Below, one piece after another: positions 25,552 to 34,957 of a DNA stretch of 36,584 bases. Source of the stretch: Chitinivorax sp. B (GTDB taxonomy: Bacteria; Pseudomonadota; Gammaproteobacteria; Burkholderiales; SCOH01); the NCBI RefSeq assembly GCF_005503445.1, contig NZ_SCOH01000046.1:1-36584 (forward strand). The letters are read 5' to 3'. The notes under the pieces were generated by a model that saw only the letters and a program-made list of their open reading frames with translations, searched no databases and was not told the origin of the DNA. Position 1 is the stretch's first letter. Each line of letters opens with the position of its first letter. The position numbers and the translations under genes are program-made.

Positions 25552-27150
25552 ATGCAAAACCGACTTCTGAAACTGGCCATTGCGGCTGCCTTGGCTTGCG
25601 GCGCCACCCAAAGCTATGCTGCCGGAAAAACGCTCGTGTTCTGCTCTGAAGCCAGCCCGGAAGGTTTCGATCCTGGCCCCTACACGTCCGGCACGACATT
25701 CGATGCCTCTGCCGAGACCATCTACAACCGCCTGGTTGAGTTTGAGCGCGGCAGCACTAAGGTGCAGCCTGGTCTGGCTGAAAGTTGGGAGGTTTCTCCG
25801 GACGGTCTGGTTTACACCTTCAAACTGCGCAAAGGTGTGAAGTTCCACAGCAGTGAAAGCTTCAAACCGACCCGTGAATTCAATGCCGATGACGTGGTGT
25901 TCACTTTCACCCGCATGATCGACAAGGATCAACCATTCCGTAAAGCCATGCCGGTCGAATTCCCCTATGCCTCCGATATGGGCATGGATGCGAACATCAC
26001 CAAAGTGGAAAAGGTTGATCCATACACCGTCAAGTTCACGTTGAAAAAGATTGATGCGCCGTTCATCCAGAATCTGGCTATGAGCTTTGCGTCGATTCTG
26101 TCTGCCGAGTATGCGGACAAATTGCTGAAGGATGGCAAGCCACAGCTACTGAATCAGCAACCAATCGGTACTGGTCCGTTCGTATTCAAGAGTTACCAGA
26201 AAGATGCCGCCATTCGCTATGACGCGAACAAGGATTACTGGCGCAAAGGTGAGGTCAAACTCGACAAGCTGATCTTCGCCATTACCACTGATGCCAACAC
26301 CCGTATGCAAAAGCTGAAGGCAGGCGAGTGCCACCTGACCGTCTTCCCTCGTCCGGCCGATTTGGCTGTGCTGAAGGCAGATCCGAAGCTGGTAGTGCCA
26401 AGCCAGGCTGGTTTCAACCTGGGTTACCTGGCCTACAACGTGAAGCATAAACCGCTGGATAAGGCCGAAGTCCGTCAGGCGCTGGAGATGGCAATCAACA
26501 AGAAAGCCATCATTGATGCGGTATACCAGGGTGCCGGCCAGCCGGCTACCAACCCAATGCCACCGACCCAGTGGTCTTATGACAAAGGCCTGAAGGATGT
26601 GGGTTACAGCCCGGAAAAGGCCAAGGAAATGCTGAAGAAGGCGGGCGTGGCTGACGGTACTGAAATCACCCTATGGGCAATGCCGGTTCAGCGCCCGTAT
26701 AACCCGAATGCCAAGTTGATGGCAGAAATGATTCAGGCAGACTGGGCCAAGGTTGGCATCAAGGGCAAGATCACCACTTACGAGTGGGGTGAGTACCTGA
26801 AGCGTGGCAAGGCGGGTGAGCACGACACCATGCTGGTAGGCTGGACTGGTGATAATGGAGATCCGGACAACTGGTTGGGTGTCAACCTGGGTTGTGAAGC
26901 AGTGGGCGGGAACAACTATGCGCAGTGGTGCAATAAGGAATTCGATGATCTGATCGTCAAAGGTAAGCAAACCACTGACCCCAAGAAGCGTACCGAGTTT
27001 TACACCAAGGCTCAGCAAATCTTCAAGAAGGAGCTGCCTTGGACCACCGTTGCCCACTCGACTGTCTATCAGCCGATGCGCAAGGAAGTGGACGGCTTCA
27101 AAATCAGCCCGTTTGGTCTCAACAGCTTCTACGGCGTTAGCCTGAAGTAA
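25552..27150 (+). CDS. dppA: Periplasmic dipeptide/oligopeptide-binding protein, first copy
   Basis: 532 residues, the DppA length. A Sec signal peptide ends about residue 23 (ATQSYA, then AGKTLV). The mature protein is a cluster C (SBP_bac_5) binding protein: it opens LVFCSEASPEGFDPG, has the family stretch PGLAESWEVSPDGLVYTFKLR split over residues ~78-98, EFNADDVVFTF (~108-118) and the GEHDTMLVGWTGDNGDPDNW region near 425-445 (DNGDPDNW). It captures peptides in the periplasm and hands them to the DppBC permease encoded downstream. A strong ribosome site (GAGGAAAG) and a terminator hairpin immediately after the gene suggest high, partly independent expression, as usual for binding proteins. 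Peptide versus other solutes cannot be fixed by sequence alone. Confidence 0.92.
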   Translation: MQNRLLKLAIAAALACGATQSYAAGKTLVFCSEASPEGFDPGPYTSGTTFDASAETIYNRLVEFERGSTKVQPGLAESWEVSPDGLVYTFKLRKGVKFHSSESFKPTREFNADDVVFTFTRMIDKDQPFRKAMPVEFPYASDMGMDANITKVEKVDPYTVKFTLKKIDAPFIQNLAMSFASILSAEYADKLLKDGKPQLLNQQPIGTGPFVFKSYQKDAAIRYDANKDYWRKGEVKLDKLIFAITTDANTRMQKLKAGECHLTVFPRPADLAVLKADPKLVVPSQAGFNLGYLAYNVKHKPLDKAEVRQALEMAINKKAIIDAVYQGAGQPATNPMPPTQWSYDKGLKDVGYSPEKAKEMLKKAGVADGTEITLWAMPVQRPYNPNAKLMAEMIQADWAKVGIKGKITTYEWGEYLKRGKAGEHDTMLVGWTGDNGDPDNWLGVNLGCEAVGGNNYAQWCNKEFDDLIVKGKQTTDPKKRTEFYTKAQQIFKKELPWTTVAHSTVYQPMRKEVDGFKISPFGLNSFYGVSLK

Positions 27151-27173
27151 TGCGTACCTGACGGGGCTCAATC

Positions 27174-27195
27174 AGGACGGGTGTGAACCCGTCCT
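27174..27195 (+). terminator. Hairpin terminator or attenuator between the two dppA copies
   Basis: A 9-bp stem (27174-27182 with 27187-27195) with a GTGA tetraloop and a run of six T, 23 bases after the dppA1 stop and 55 bases before dppA2. It probably lowers read-through into the downstream genes. Confidence 0.8.
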
Positions 27196-27250
27196 TTTTT
27201 CATCACACAAGCCCGACAGGGCGAAAAAAACATACAGGATTGAGAGAAGC

Positions 27251-28849
27251 ATGATGAAAAACAAAACAATGCTCGCTATGGCGATCACAGCTGGGTTGAC
27301 AATCGGGGCGCAAGCCCATGCGGCCAAGGTATTGACAGTCTGCACCGAGGCCAGCCCGGAAGGTTTCGATATTTCCCAATACACCGCCGCTGTTACGGCT
27401 GATGCCACCTCAGAAGCCATTCATAACCGGTTGGTCGAATTCGAGCGGGGATCAACCAAAGTTGTACCTGGACTGGCTGAGAAGTGGGACATCTCCAAGG
27501 ATGGGCTGGTCTACACCTTTACATTGCGTAAAGGTGTGAAGTTCCACACTACCGAGTATTTTAAACCGACTCGCGAATTCAATGCCGATGATGTGCTATG
27601 GACATTCAATCGCATGCTGGACAAAAACCATCCTTGGTTCAAGGTCAGCACACGCGGTTACCCTTATGCGGAAAGTATGGAATTTCCGACATTGGTGAAA
27701 TCGATTGAGAAGGTTGATCCCTACACCGTCAAATTTACGCTGAATCAACCAGAAGCCCCATTCCTGGCTGATCTGGCGATGGGTTTTGCCTCTATTTTTT
27801 CAGCTGAGTATGGTGATCAGCTCTTGAAGGCTGGTAAGACTCAACAACTGAATCAATTACCAATCGGTACTGGCCCGTTCGTTTTCAGGCGCTATGAGAA
27901 AGACGCCCAGATCCGTTTTGATGCGCACAAGGATTACTGGAAAGGTAAGGCAGCGGCTGACAAGCTGATTTTCGCAATTTCCCCTGATACGTCGGTCCGT
28001 ATCCAGAAACTCAAAGCAGGTGAATGCCAGATTGCCTTGTATCCGTTGCCCAATGATGTGGCCAATCTGCGTAAGGATCCCAAGATCAGGGTTGACGAAC
28101 TGAATGCGCTGATGACGGCCTATTTGGCCTTCAACATGGAGCATAAGCCCTACGAAAAGAAAGAAGTCCGTCAGGCAATTTCGATGGGGTTCGACAAGAA
28201 GTCCTATATCAAAGCATTGTTTGGCGAGGCGGCCAGCCCGGCGATCAATCCGTTTCCTTCGACCATGTGGAGTTACAGCAAGGAAGTGAAGGACTACGAA
28301 TACAATCCTCAAAAAGCCAAGGAACTTTTGGCAAAAGCGGGTTTCCCGAATGGCTTCAAAACCACAATCTGGACCCGCCCTGGCGGTGGTACCGTCAATC
28401 CGAACCCCAAGCTGGGCTCTGAGATGCTGCAAGCAGACTTGAAGAAGATCGGGATCGATGCCGAAATCAAGGTGGTGGAGTGGGGCGAGCTGCTGAAGCG
28501 TGCCAAAGCGGGCGAACACGACATGGTTTTCAACGGTTGGGCGGGTGACAATGGTGATCCCGATAACTTTCTGACCCCATTGTTGTCGTGCACCGCAGCC
28601 AAATCTGGTGAGAACTACGCACGTTGGTGTGACAAGAAATTTGATGAATTGCTGGATAAAGCAAAAACCAATTCTGATCCGAAAGAACGCACCAAACTTT
28701 ATCTCGAAGCACAAAAGGTGTTTAAAGAGACAGCGCCGTGGCTGACCTTGGCGCATCCAACCATGTTTGTGGCTATGCATAAAAATGTGAGCGGTTACAA
28801 ATTGTCACCACTTGGAAACAACCACTTTTGGGGCGTTGACATTAAGTAA
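27251..28849 (+). CDS. dppA: Periplasmic dipeptide/oligopeptide-binding protein, second copy
   Basis: 532 residues, the same length as its upstream neighbour and alignable to it throughout: LTVCTEASPEGFD, RLVEFERGSTKVVPGLAEKW, FKPTREFNADDVLWTF and DNGDPDNFLTPLLSC recur with small changes. The signal peptide ends near residue 24 (AQAHA, then AKVLTV). The two copies have diverged in several regions (for example EAASPAINPFPSTMWSYSKE here against AGQPATNPMPPTQWSYDKG), so they likely bind different peptide sets and share the one permease. Ribosome site GAGAGAAG lies just upstream. This is a tandem duplication. Confidence 0.92.
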   Translation: MMKNKTMLAMAITAGLTIGAQAHAAKVLTVCTEASPEGFDISQYTAAVTADATSEAIHNRLVEFERGSTKVVPGLAEKWDISKDGLVYTFTLRKGVKFHTTEYFKPTREFNADDVLWTFNRMLDKNHPWFKVSTRGYPYAESMEFPTLVKSIEKVDPYTVKFTLNQPEAPFLADLAMGFASIFSAEYGDQLLKAGKTQQLNQLPIGTGPFVFRRYEKDAQIRFDAHKDYWKGKAAADKLIFAISPDTSVRIQKLKAGECQIALYPLPNDVANLRKDPKIRVDELNALMTAYLAFNMEHKPYEKKEVRQAISMGFDKKSYIKALFGEAASPAINPFPSTMWSYSKEVKDYEYNPQKAKELLAKAGFPNGFKTTIWTRPGGGTVNPNPKLGSEMLQADLKKIGIDAEIKVVEWGELLKRAKAGEHDMVFNGWAGDNGDPDNFLTPLLSCTAAKSGENYARWCDKKFDELLDKAKTNSDPKERTKLYLEAQKVFKETAPWLTLAHPTMFVAMHKNVSGYKLSPLGNNHFWGVDIK

Positions 28850-28870
28850 CCCCCACGATTGGCCTGAAAT

Positions 28871-28897
28871 AACGGGTTGGCAATGAGTCGACCCGTT
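28871..28897 (+). terminator. Weak hairpin terminator after dppA2
   Basis: A 7-bp stem, AACGGGT (28871-28877) with ACCCGTT (28891-28897), a 13-base loop and a T-run, 22 bases after the stop. The long loop makes it weaker than the hairpin after dppA1. Confidence 0.55.
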
Positions 28898-28960
28898 TTT
28901 TTGCAGTGCAATATCACAACATGCTTACTGCATATATTCGGGAAAACCAGTTGATTCAAG

Positions 28961-28989
28961 TTGTTGTTTCACTTTCAAACGGGTAATAT
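28961..28989 (+). promoter_or_regulatory. Possible promoter of dppBCDF
   Basis: TTGTTG at 28961-28966, a 17-base spacer, and TAATAT at 28984-28989 form a plausible sigma70 promoter ~178 bases before dppB. It would let the permease and ATPase genes be expressed apart from the binding proteins. Confidence 0.35.
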
Positions 28990-29166
28990 CCGCCCCACTT
29001 TTCGTGGTGGGTTGGCAATCCCAGCCCAGATGATGGACACCACGGGCTGTTGCCAAGCACGCAGCGGCAGGTTGTAAAAAGGTACTGAACTGGTCTTTTG
29101 TGCAGTACGATCTTTTCATGGTCTGCCCGATGCGCGTTTGCGACGCCTTCAACAAAGGTTGACGCT

Positions 29167-30177
29167 ATGCTCTCCTTTATCCTCAGGAAGATCGGGATGG
29201 TCATTCCTACCTTCCTCGGGATCACGCTGATCGCTTTCGGCTTGATCCACCTTCTCCCCGGCGACCCAGTTCTGGTCATGGTTGGCGAACGACGACTTGA
29301 TCCAGAAATGTACAAGGCCGCTATGCATAATCTGGGACTAGATCTGCCGTTGTGGCAGCAGTACCTTCACTACCTGACTCGTGCTTTGCAGGGCGATCTT
29401 GGCAATTCGCTGATCACTAAAGAGCCGGTGATGACTGAATTCCTCAAGCTGTTCCCCGCGACCTTCGAGCTGTCGGTCTGTGCGATGTTGTTTGCCACCG
29501 TATTTGGTCTACTGGCTGGGATACTGGCCGCAATCAAACGTGGTACTGTCGTCGATCATACCGTGATGGGTGCCGCGTTGACTGGCTATTCCATGCCTAT
29601 CTTCTGGTGGGGCTTGATGTTGATCATTCTGTTCTCGGTGACGCTCGGCTGGACCCCTGTCTCCGGCCGGATTTCGCTTGAATACGATATCGTGCCGAAG
29701 ACTGGTTTGCTGCTGATCGATACGCTGATGTCAGACGAAGAAGGTGCATTCATTTCAGCGCTGCGGCATCTGATCCTGCCATCCATTGTGTTGGGAACCA
29801 TCCCAATGGCCGTGATTGCCAGGATGACTCGTTCCTCCATGCTGGAAGTGCTGCGTGAGGACTATATCCGTACTGCTCGGGCTAAAGGTTTGTCGAAAAC
29901 GCGCGTCATCATGGTCCATGCACTGCGTAATTCTTTGATTCCGGTCGTTACTGTCATTGGTTTGATGGTTGGCACATTGCTGGCAGGGGCGGTATTGACC
30001 GAGACCATCTTCTCTTGGCCGGGTGTGGGCAAGTGGTTGATCGATGCGGTATTCCGTCGTGACTATCCAATCGTACAAGGTGGCATTCTGATTACAGCCA
30101 CCATCATCATCGTCGTCAATTTGCTGGTAGACATCATGTATGGTGTCATCAACCCGCGCATTCGCCACGCGAGGTAA
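29167..30177 (+). CDS. dppB: Dipeptide ABC transporter permease DppB
   Basis: 336 residues from ATG at 29167, chosen because MLSFILRKIG is the usual family start and AAGG lies upstream; the longer frame upstream is not typical. Six hydrophobic segments (the first at ~9-28, MVIPTFLGITLIAFGLIHLL), the periplasmic GDPVLVMVGERRLDPE region, and the C-terminal cytoplasmic EAA-type loop (DYIRTARAKGLSKTRVIMVH, ~250) that docks on the ATPases. It forms the inner-membrane channel with DppC. dppC begins four bases after the stop. Confidence 0.95.
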   Translation: MLSFILRKIGMVIPTFLGITLIAFGLIHLLPGDPVLVMVGERRLDPEMYKAAMHNLGLDLPLWQQYLHYLTRALQGDLGNSLITKEPVMTEFLKLFPATFELSVCAMLFATVFGLLAGILAAIKRGTVVDHTVMGAALTGYSMPIFWWGLMLIILFSVTLGWTPVSGRISLEYDIVPKTGLLLIDTLMSDEEGAFISALRHLILPSIVLGTIPMAVIARMTRSSMLEVLREDYIRTARAKGLSKTRVIMVHALRNSLIPVVTVIGLMVGTLLAGAVLTETIFSWPGVGKWLIDAVFRRDYPIVQGGILITATIIIVVNLLVDIMYGVINPRIRHAR

Positions 30178-30180
30178 ACC

Positions 30181-31146
30181 ATGGCTGAAATGACTACTAC
30201 CGTTGTCCCGCAGCAGGCCGAAGTGGCTGTGTTGTCCTATCCTTCACCGTTGAAGGAATTCTGGCAAAGTTTTTCTGCCAATCGTGGTGCACTGATTGCC
30301 ATGCTGTTCATGTTGGCTCTGATCATCTGTGCCGTTTTTGCACCATGGGTTGCACCGCACAGCCCGATCGAACAGTATCGTGACCATATGTTGACACCTC
30401 CTTTCTGGCAGGCGGGTGGTTCAACCCGTTTCCTGCTGGGGACGGATGATCTGGGGCGAGACATTTTGTCACGTCTGATCTTCGGTGCGAGATTGTCGCT
30501 GTCCATCGGCTTGGTTTCAGTGGTCATGTCTATGATCCCTGGAATCGTTCTGGGCCTTGTAGCGGCGTTCTTTCCCAAGCTGGACACCGCTATCATGCGT
30601 CTGATGGATATTCTGCTGGCGTTACCCAGCTTGCTGCTGGCGGTGGCCATTGTATCCATCCTCAGTAACGACGCATTTGACAAGGCGGTGGAAGGACTTT
30701 TCCACATCAACCCCAGTTTGTTCAAGACCATGTTGGCGATTGCCTTGGTCAGCCTGCCCAATTATGTTCGCCTGACACGTGCGTCAGCCATGGCGGAAAT
30801 CAACCGCGAATACGTGGTGGCATCACGTGTGGCGGGGGCTGGCACTTTGCGTCTGATGTTCAACGCTGTGCTGCCAAACTGCATGGCACCTATTATCGTT
30901 CAGGCCACTTTGGGCTTCTCCTCGGCCATTCTGGACGCTGCAGCGTTGGGTTTCTTGGGATTGGGCGCACAGCCGCCCTTGCCTGAGTGGGGCACCATGT
31001 TATCGTCTGCACGCGACTATATCGAACGTGCTTGGTGGGTCGTGACTATGCCTGGTTTGACCATTTTGTTCTCGGTATTGGCCCTGAACCTGATGGGGGA
31101 CGGCCTGCGCGATGCGCTTGACCCGAAACTGAAACGTGTCGCTTAA
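30181..31146 (+). CDS. dppC: Dipeptide ABC transporter permease DppC
   Basis: 321 residues. The N-terminal helix (~37-60, ALIAMLFMLALIICAVFAPW) and the following periplasmic segment GTDDLGRDILSRLIFGARLS (~95-114) are diagnostic of the OppC/DppC family. The EAA loop is NREYVVASRVAGAGTLRLMF (~205-224). Partner of DppB in the inner membrane. Start ATG at 30181 lies four bases after dppB; dppD follows after 12 bases with a GGGGATGAGG ribosome site. Confidence 0.95.
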   Translation: MAEMTTTVVPQQAEVAVLSYPSPLKEFWQSFSANRGALIAMLFMLALIICAVFAPWVAPHSPIEQYRDHMLTPPFWQAGGSTRFLLGTDDLGRDILSRLIFGARLSLSIGLVSVVMSMIPGIVLGLVAAFFPKLDTAIMRLMDILLALPSLLLAVAIVSILSNDAFDKAVEGLFHINPSLFKTMLAIALVSLPNYVRLTRASAMAEINREYVVASRVAGAGTLRLMFNAVLPNCMAPIIVQATLGFSSAILDAAALGFLGLGAQPPLPEWGTMLSSARDYIERAWWVVTMPGLTILFSVLALNLMGDGLRDALDPKLKRVA

Positions 31147-31158
31147 GGGGATGAGGAC

Positions 31159-32139
31159 ATGAGTCTGTTGAAAATCCGTAATCTCTCCGTCACGTTTGGT
31201 AGCGGTGCTAATCCGTTTCGTGCCGTTGATGGAATCGACTTTGAAATCGATCGTGGCGAAATTGTTGGCACTGTCGGTGAGTCCGGTTCAGGTAAATCAG
31301 TCACCATGCTGGCGTTGATGGGGTTGATTGATGCGCCAGGGCGTGTGACTGCCGATGAACTGTCGTTTGATGGTAAAAATCTGCTTACCATGTCAGAGCG
31401 CGAACGTCGCAAAATCATCGGCAAAGACATTGCCATGATTTTCCAGGATGCTCTTTCCAGTTTGAATCCAAGCTACACTGTCGGCTACCAGATCAAGGAA
31501 GTGCTTAAGGTACATGAAGGGCTGCGTGGTGCTGCGCTTGAGCGCCGTGCGTTGGAGTTATTGGAGATGGTCGAGATTCCTGATCCCAAGTCACGTCTCA
31601 ACGCCTATCCTCACCAGCTATCCGGTGGGATGAGCCAGCGGGTAATGATTGCGATGGCGATTGCCTGTCGGCCCAAGCTGCTGATCGCCGATGAGCCGAC
31701 AACAGCGTTGGATGTGACAATCCAGGCCCAGATCATGGATCTGTTGGTCAATCTGCAAAAGAGTCAGAATATGGCTCTGATCATGATCACGCATGATCTG
31801 GCTGTTGTTGCGGAAATCGCTCATCGTGTGAACGTGATGTATGCCGGGCAGTTGGTCGAATCCAATCGAGTGCCTGCAATTTTCGAGCATCCTCGCCATC
31901 CATATACCCAGGCGTTGTTGGCATCGATCCCGGAACACAGCAAAGGTGCGCATCGTCTCTCTACCTTGCCTGGTATTGTGCCGGGCCTTTACGACCGCCC
32001 CAAGGGCTGTCTGCTGAGCCCACGTTGTCCCTATGTACAAGACCAATGCCGCAATGAGCGCCCCCGCATAGAAGTTAAAAATGGACTGGGCGTACGTTGT
32101 TTCACCCCATTGAACGATGAAGGGAAGCCGACAGTATGA
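31159..32139 (+). CDS. dppD: Dipeptide ABC transporter ATPase DppD
   Basis: 326 residues. Walker [10 protein letters not shown] (~40-48), Q-loop [12 protein letters not shown] (~95), signature [16 protein letters not shown] (~154-169), Walker [13 protein letters not shown] (~175-186) and H-loop [16 protein letters not shown]. The C-terminal oligopeptide/dipeptide extension is present with four cysteines ([15 protein letters not shown], then C near the end), which in related proteins bind an iron-sulphur cluster. It energises import together with DppF. The stop overlaps the dppF start by four bases (ATGA). Confidence 0.95.
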   Translation: MSLLKIRNLSVTFGSGANPFRAVDGIDFEIDRGEIVGTVGESGSGKSVTMLALMGLIDAPGRVTADELSFDGKNLLTMSERERRKIIGKDIAMIFQDALSSLNPSYTVGYQIKEVLKVHEGLRGAALERRALELLEMVEIPDPKSRLNAYPHQLSGGMSQRVMIAMAIACRPKLLIADEPTTALDVTIQAQIMDLLVNLQKSQNMALIMITHDLAVVAEIAHRVNVMYAGQLVESNRVPAIFEHPRHPYTQALLASIPEHSKGAHRLSTLPGIVPGLYDRPKGCLLSPRCPYVQDQCRNERPRIEVKNGLGVRCFTPLNDEGKPTV

Positions 32140-33104
32140 GCAAGATACTGATCGCGAAAGAACTCTCGCGCCACTATCAAGTCTCGCGTGGCTTCATGAA
32201 AGGCCAAGCGACTGTCAGGGCGCTGAATAACGTGTCGTTTGAGCTGGAGCCAGGTAAAACGCTTGCGGTAGTTGGTGAATCAGGCTGTGGCAAGTCAACT
32301 CTGGCCCGCCAGTTGACGATGATCGAACAACCAACCAGCGGCCATCTGGCCATTGAAGGTATTGATGTTGCGTCAGCCAACAAGTTGACGCTGAAGCAGA
32401 TGCGGTCCAAGGTGCAGATGGTGTTCCAGAACCCCTATGCATCGTTGAATCCGCGCAAACAAATTGGTTCTGTGCTGGACGAGCCGTTGTTGATCAATTC
32501 TGGGCTATCCAAAGCAGAACGAGAAGACAAGGTCAAGGCCATCATGGCCAAGGTTGGCTTGCGTCCGGAACATTTTCATCGCTACCCGCACATGTTCTCT
32601 GGTGGGCAACGGCAGCGAGTGGCCATTGCCCGTGCCATGATCCTTAATCCAAAGATCGTGGTGGCGGATGAGCCTGTGTCTGCACTGGATGTGTCGATTC
32701 AGGCGCAGATTTTGAACTTGTTCATGGATTTGCAGGATGAGTTCAATATTGCTTATGTGTTCATCTCGCATAACCTGGCAGTGGTTGAACATGTCGCCGA
32801 TGATGTCATGGTGATGTATCTGGGCTCGACAGTTGAATACGGTAAGCGTGACAAAATTTACAGTCGGCCTCTGCATCCATATACCCAGGCATTGCTGTCA
32901 GCGACACCTGCGATTCGTGAGGAAGACCGACGACAGAAGATCAAAATTCAGGGTGAGCTGCCGAGCCCGTTGAATCCGCCCTCTGGTTGTGCTTTTCACA
33001 AACGCTGCCCGCATGCAATCGATCGCTGCAAGCAGGAGGTTCCCACTTTACGGACTTTCGACGAGCGCATCGTTGCCTGTCATCGTGTTGAGGAAATCAA
33101 CTAA
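32136..33104 (+). CDS. dppF: Dipeptide ABC transporter ATPase DppF
   Basis: 322 residues. Walker [13 protein letters not shown] (~46-57), Q-loop [13 protein letters not shown], signature [15 protein letters not shown] (~157-171), Walker [15 protein letters not shown] and H-loop [16 protein letters not shown]. The C-terminal extension again has the cysteine set ([16 protein letters not shown], then C in VACHRVEE). It pairs with DppD on the DppBC permease. Last gene of the transporter run, followed by a strong bidirectional terminator. Confidence 0.95.
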   Translation: MSKILIAKELSRHYQVSRGFMKGQATVRALNNVSFELEPGKTLAVVGESGCGKSTLARQLTMIEQPTSGHLAIEGIDVASANKLTLKQMRSKVQMVFQNPYASLNPRKQIGSVLDEPLLINSGLSKAEREDKVKAIMAKVGLRPEHFHRYPHMFSGGQRQRVAIARAMILNPKIVVADEPVSALDVSIQAQILNLFMDLQDEFNIAYVFISHNLAVVEHVADDVMVMYLGSTVEYGKRDKIYSRPLHPYTQALLSATPAIREEDRRQKIKIQGELPSPLNPPSGCAFHKRCPHAIDRCKQEVPTLRTFDERIVACHRVEEIN

Positions 33105-33123
33105 TTCATGTTGGGTAGAAAAC

Positions 33124-33153
33124 AAAAAGGCCGCAATTGAATGCGGCCTTTTT
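33124..33153. terminator. Bidirectional terminator between dppF and the convergent binding-protein gene
   Basis: A 12-bp stem (33124-33135 with 33142-33153), six-base loop, A-run on the left and T-run on the right. It lies 20 bases after dppF and 21 bases after the stop of the minus-strand gene, serving both. Confidence 0.9.
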
Positions 33154-33173
33154 GCTTGACGGTCCCGGCTTGG

Positions 33174-34301
33174 TTAGCGAGATAAGGCTCCTTGCTGGTT
33201 CATCATGGTCAGATCAACAAAGCGGGAGCCTCGGTGTTGACGATCGGCGAAATCAATCTTGAAGTTGCCTAGATCAAAATCGCGTAGCCCATCCAAGGCC
33301 TTTTGAACTGTCTCCCGAGTTGGGTTTTTACCGGCACGCTTGATCCCCTCTGTCAGGACTTTGGCGTTGATAAAGCCTTCCAGTGAGGCGTAGGAGAGTC
33401 GGGCGTTGGGCGCATACTTCTTCATCACTTCTCGATATTCCTTGATCAATTTCATATGGGAAGCATCCAACCCAGGGTAGACCTGAGATACACCTAACCC
33501 AGCCACATTGGCCGCTCCATTCAATCGCACCAATTCTTCGTGGCTGACCGTTGATAGGCAAAAGAGCTGGGATTTGCCGCCCATCTGGCGAAATTGCTTG
33601 ATAAAGGTTGCCGCAGGACGTGTCAGTGCAATCAGAAGAATAGCCGGTGGATTGGCTGCAGCAAGCGCTTTGGCAGCTTGCTCCACGTTCTCCGTGTTTT
33701 TTTCGAAACTGGCAGTGATGCCAAGTTTCAGCCCTTGCTTTTGTAAGGATTTTTTTGCTGCATCCAATCCGGCAGAGCCAAACGCATCATCCTGATACAA
33801 GGCGCCAAGTTCGTCTGCTCCAAGGCTCTTGAGTACCGTCACAATCTTATCTACTTCTTCGACATAGCTGGCCCGAGTATGGAAGAGTTGCGGTGAGCCC
33901 GTTTCCCGTAAGCTGTTGGCACCACTATAAACACCTACCAAAGGGATGCCTGCTTTGCCGAGTACGTTCTGTTGCAACAATCCGGCAACATTGGCAGTGC
34001 CAAAATAACTTACCAGGGCCAGGGCATTTTCCTGGTCAACCAGAATACTTGTATTGATATCCGTGGCACCAGGCTGGTACTGGTCATCTTTGACAATATG
34101 CTTGACCGATTGTCCATTGATGCCACCATTGGCATTCAGAAACGCGAAATAGGCACGTGTGCCTTGAGCCAGATCATTTCCTGCATCTGCTGCTAGGCCG
34201 GTTAACGGAGCGGATTGACCGACGACAATATCGGCAAGACAGGGTGTGGCAATGCCAGCCCAGGCAACTATTAATAAGTGACGAAGATGAAGCAACAGCA
34301 T
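33174..34301 (-). CDS. LivK-type periplasmic ligand-binding protein (Peripla_BP_6), orphan
   Basis: 375 residues from ATG at 34299-34301, preceded by a GGGAG ribosome site; a longer open frame runs upstream to 34637 but overlaps coaD and lacks family features. A signal peptide of about 23 residues (MLLLHLRHLLIVAWAGIATP, then CLA) is followed by the family opening DIVVGQSAPLTGLAADAGND. Further landmarks are NGGINGQSVKHIVKDDQYQP (~64-83), VSYFGTANVAG and LGALYQDDAFGSAGLDAAKK (in part). The fold binds amino acids or other small organic ligands in the periplasm. No LivHMGF permease or ATPase genes are near, so it either shares a distant transporter or senses ligand for another system. Confidence 0.85.
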   Translation of the reverse strand: MLLLHLRHLLIVAWAGIATPCLADIVVGQSAPLTGLAADAGNDLAQGTRAYFAFLNANGGINGQSVKHIVKDDQYQPGATDINTSILVDQENALALVSYFGTANVAGLLQQNVLGKAGIPLVGVYSGANSLRETGSPQLFHTRASYVEEVDKIVTVLKSLGADELGALYQDDAFGSAGLDAAKKSLQKQGLKLGITASFEKNTENVEQAAKALAAANPPAILLIALTRPAATFIKQFRQMGGKSQLFCLSTVSHEELVRLNGAANVAGLGVSQVYPGLDASHMKLIKEYREVMKKYAPNARLSYASLEGFINAKVLTEGIKRAGKNPTRETVQKALDGLRDFDLGNFKIDFADRQHRGSRFVDLTMMNQQGALSR

Positions 34302-34457
34302 AGATGATGCTCCCAAGTACGTTGATGCGTTGGGATAGAGTAATACAGCTCGGGATAAATATGTCAATTCACTGATGCTGCAATGCAATGACCTGCTTCG
34401 CCCTATCCTGGGGCATGGTATATTGCCTTGAGACTGAATAACTGACTGAGGGCGACC

Positions 34458-34952
34458 ATGAGGCGAGCGGTATATGCCGGTAGTTTCGATCCGGTAACAA
34501 AGGGGCACCTGTGGATGATTGAAGCAGGTGTCAAACTGTTTGATGAGCTGGTGGTGGCTATTGGTGTCAATCCAGACAAGCGATACACCTTCACTGTGGG
34601 TGAGCGCAAAATTATGCTGAAAGAGTGCACCCGTCATTTACCTCATTTGCGAGTGGAAGCATTTGAAAATCAATTTCTGGTGAATTACGCGAAATCAGTT
34701 GGGGCCAACTATGTGCTACGTGGCATTCGCTCCCCAAGCGACTATGAATTTGAGCGCACGATGCGCTATATCAACGGTGATCTCTTTACCGACATTGACA
34801 CTGTCTTCCTGATGCCACCTCGCGAAATTGCAGAGGTCAGTTCGACCATGGTCAAAGGCATGGTCGGGCCGCAAGGATGGGAGGATGTTGTTCGTCAGTA
34901 TGTTCCCGACGCAGTCTATCAACACTTACTTGATCATCACGCACGTACCTAA
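34458..34952 (+). CDS. coaD: Phosphopantetheine adenylyltransferase
   Basis: 164 residues, standard length. It transfers AMP from ATP to 4'-phosphopantetheine, the fourth step of coenzyme A synthesis, in the cytosol. The nucleotidyl-transferase signature [11 protein letters not shown] lies at 9-19 with the TxGH motif (TKGH), and the second ATP-binding motif is [10 protein letters not shown] near 125-135. [18 protein letters not shown] (~85-102) is the usual substrate-pocket block. Ribosome site GAGGGCGA is weak but close. The next gene begins five bases after the stop, suggesting one transcript. Confidence 0.97.
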   Translation: MRRAVYAGSFDPVTKGHLWMIEAGVKLFDELVVAIGVNPDKRYTFTVGERKIMLKECTRHLPHLRVEAFENQFLVNYAKSVGANYVLRGIRSPSDYEFERTMRYINGDLFTDIDTVFLMPPREIAEVSSTMVKGMVGPQGWEDVVRQYVPDAVYQHLLDHHART

Positions 34953-34957
34953 ACGCT

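Larger units (their letters stand above)
28850..29166. other. 317-bp gap between dppA2 and dppB
   Basis: Apart from the hairpin near its start, it holds a possible promoter (listed separately) and GC-rich inverted segments around 28995-29050. A minus-strand open frame crosses it but has no ribosome site and no recognisable family, so I do not call it a gene. Confidence 0.5.

Noticed and set aside
28925-29155. Minus-strand 76-residue frame between dppA2 and dppB
   Set aside because: No ribosome site, no recognised family, and it overlaps the likely dppB control region; a translated search could reopen this.
29098-29166. Upstream start for dppB
   Set aside because: The extra 23 residues are not hydrophobic or family-like; MLSFILRKIG is the usual DppB beginning.
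34302-34637. Extension of the LivK-type gene to 34637
   Set aside because: It would overlap coaD on the other strand and place the signal peptide in the middle of the protein; the ATG at 34301 has a ribosome site and starts the signal peptide.
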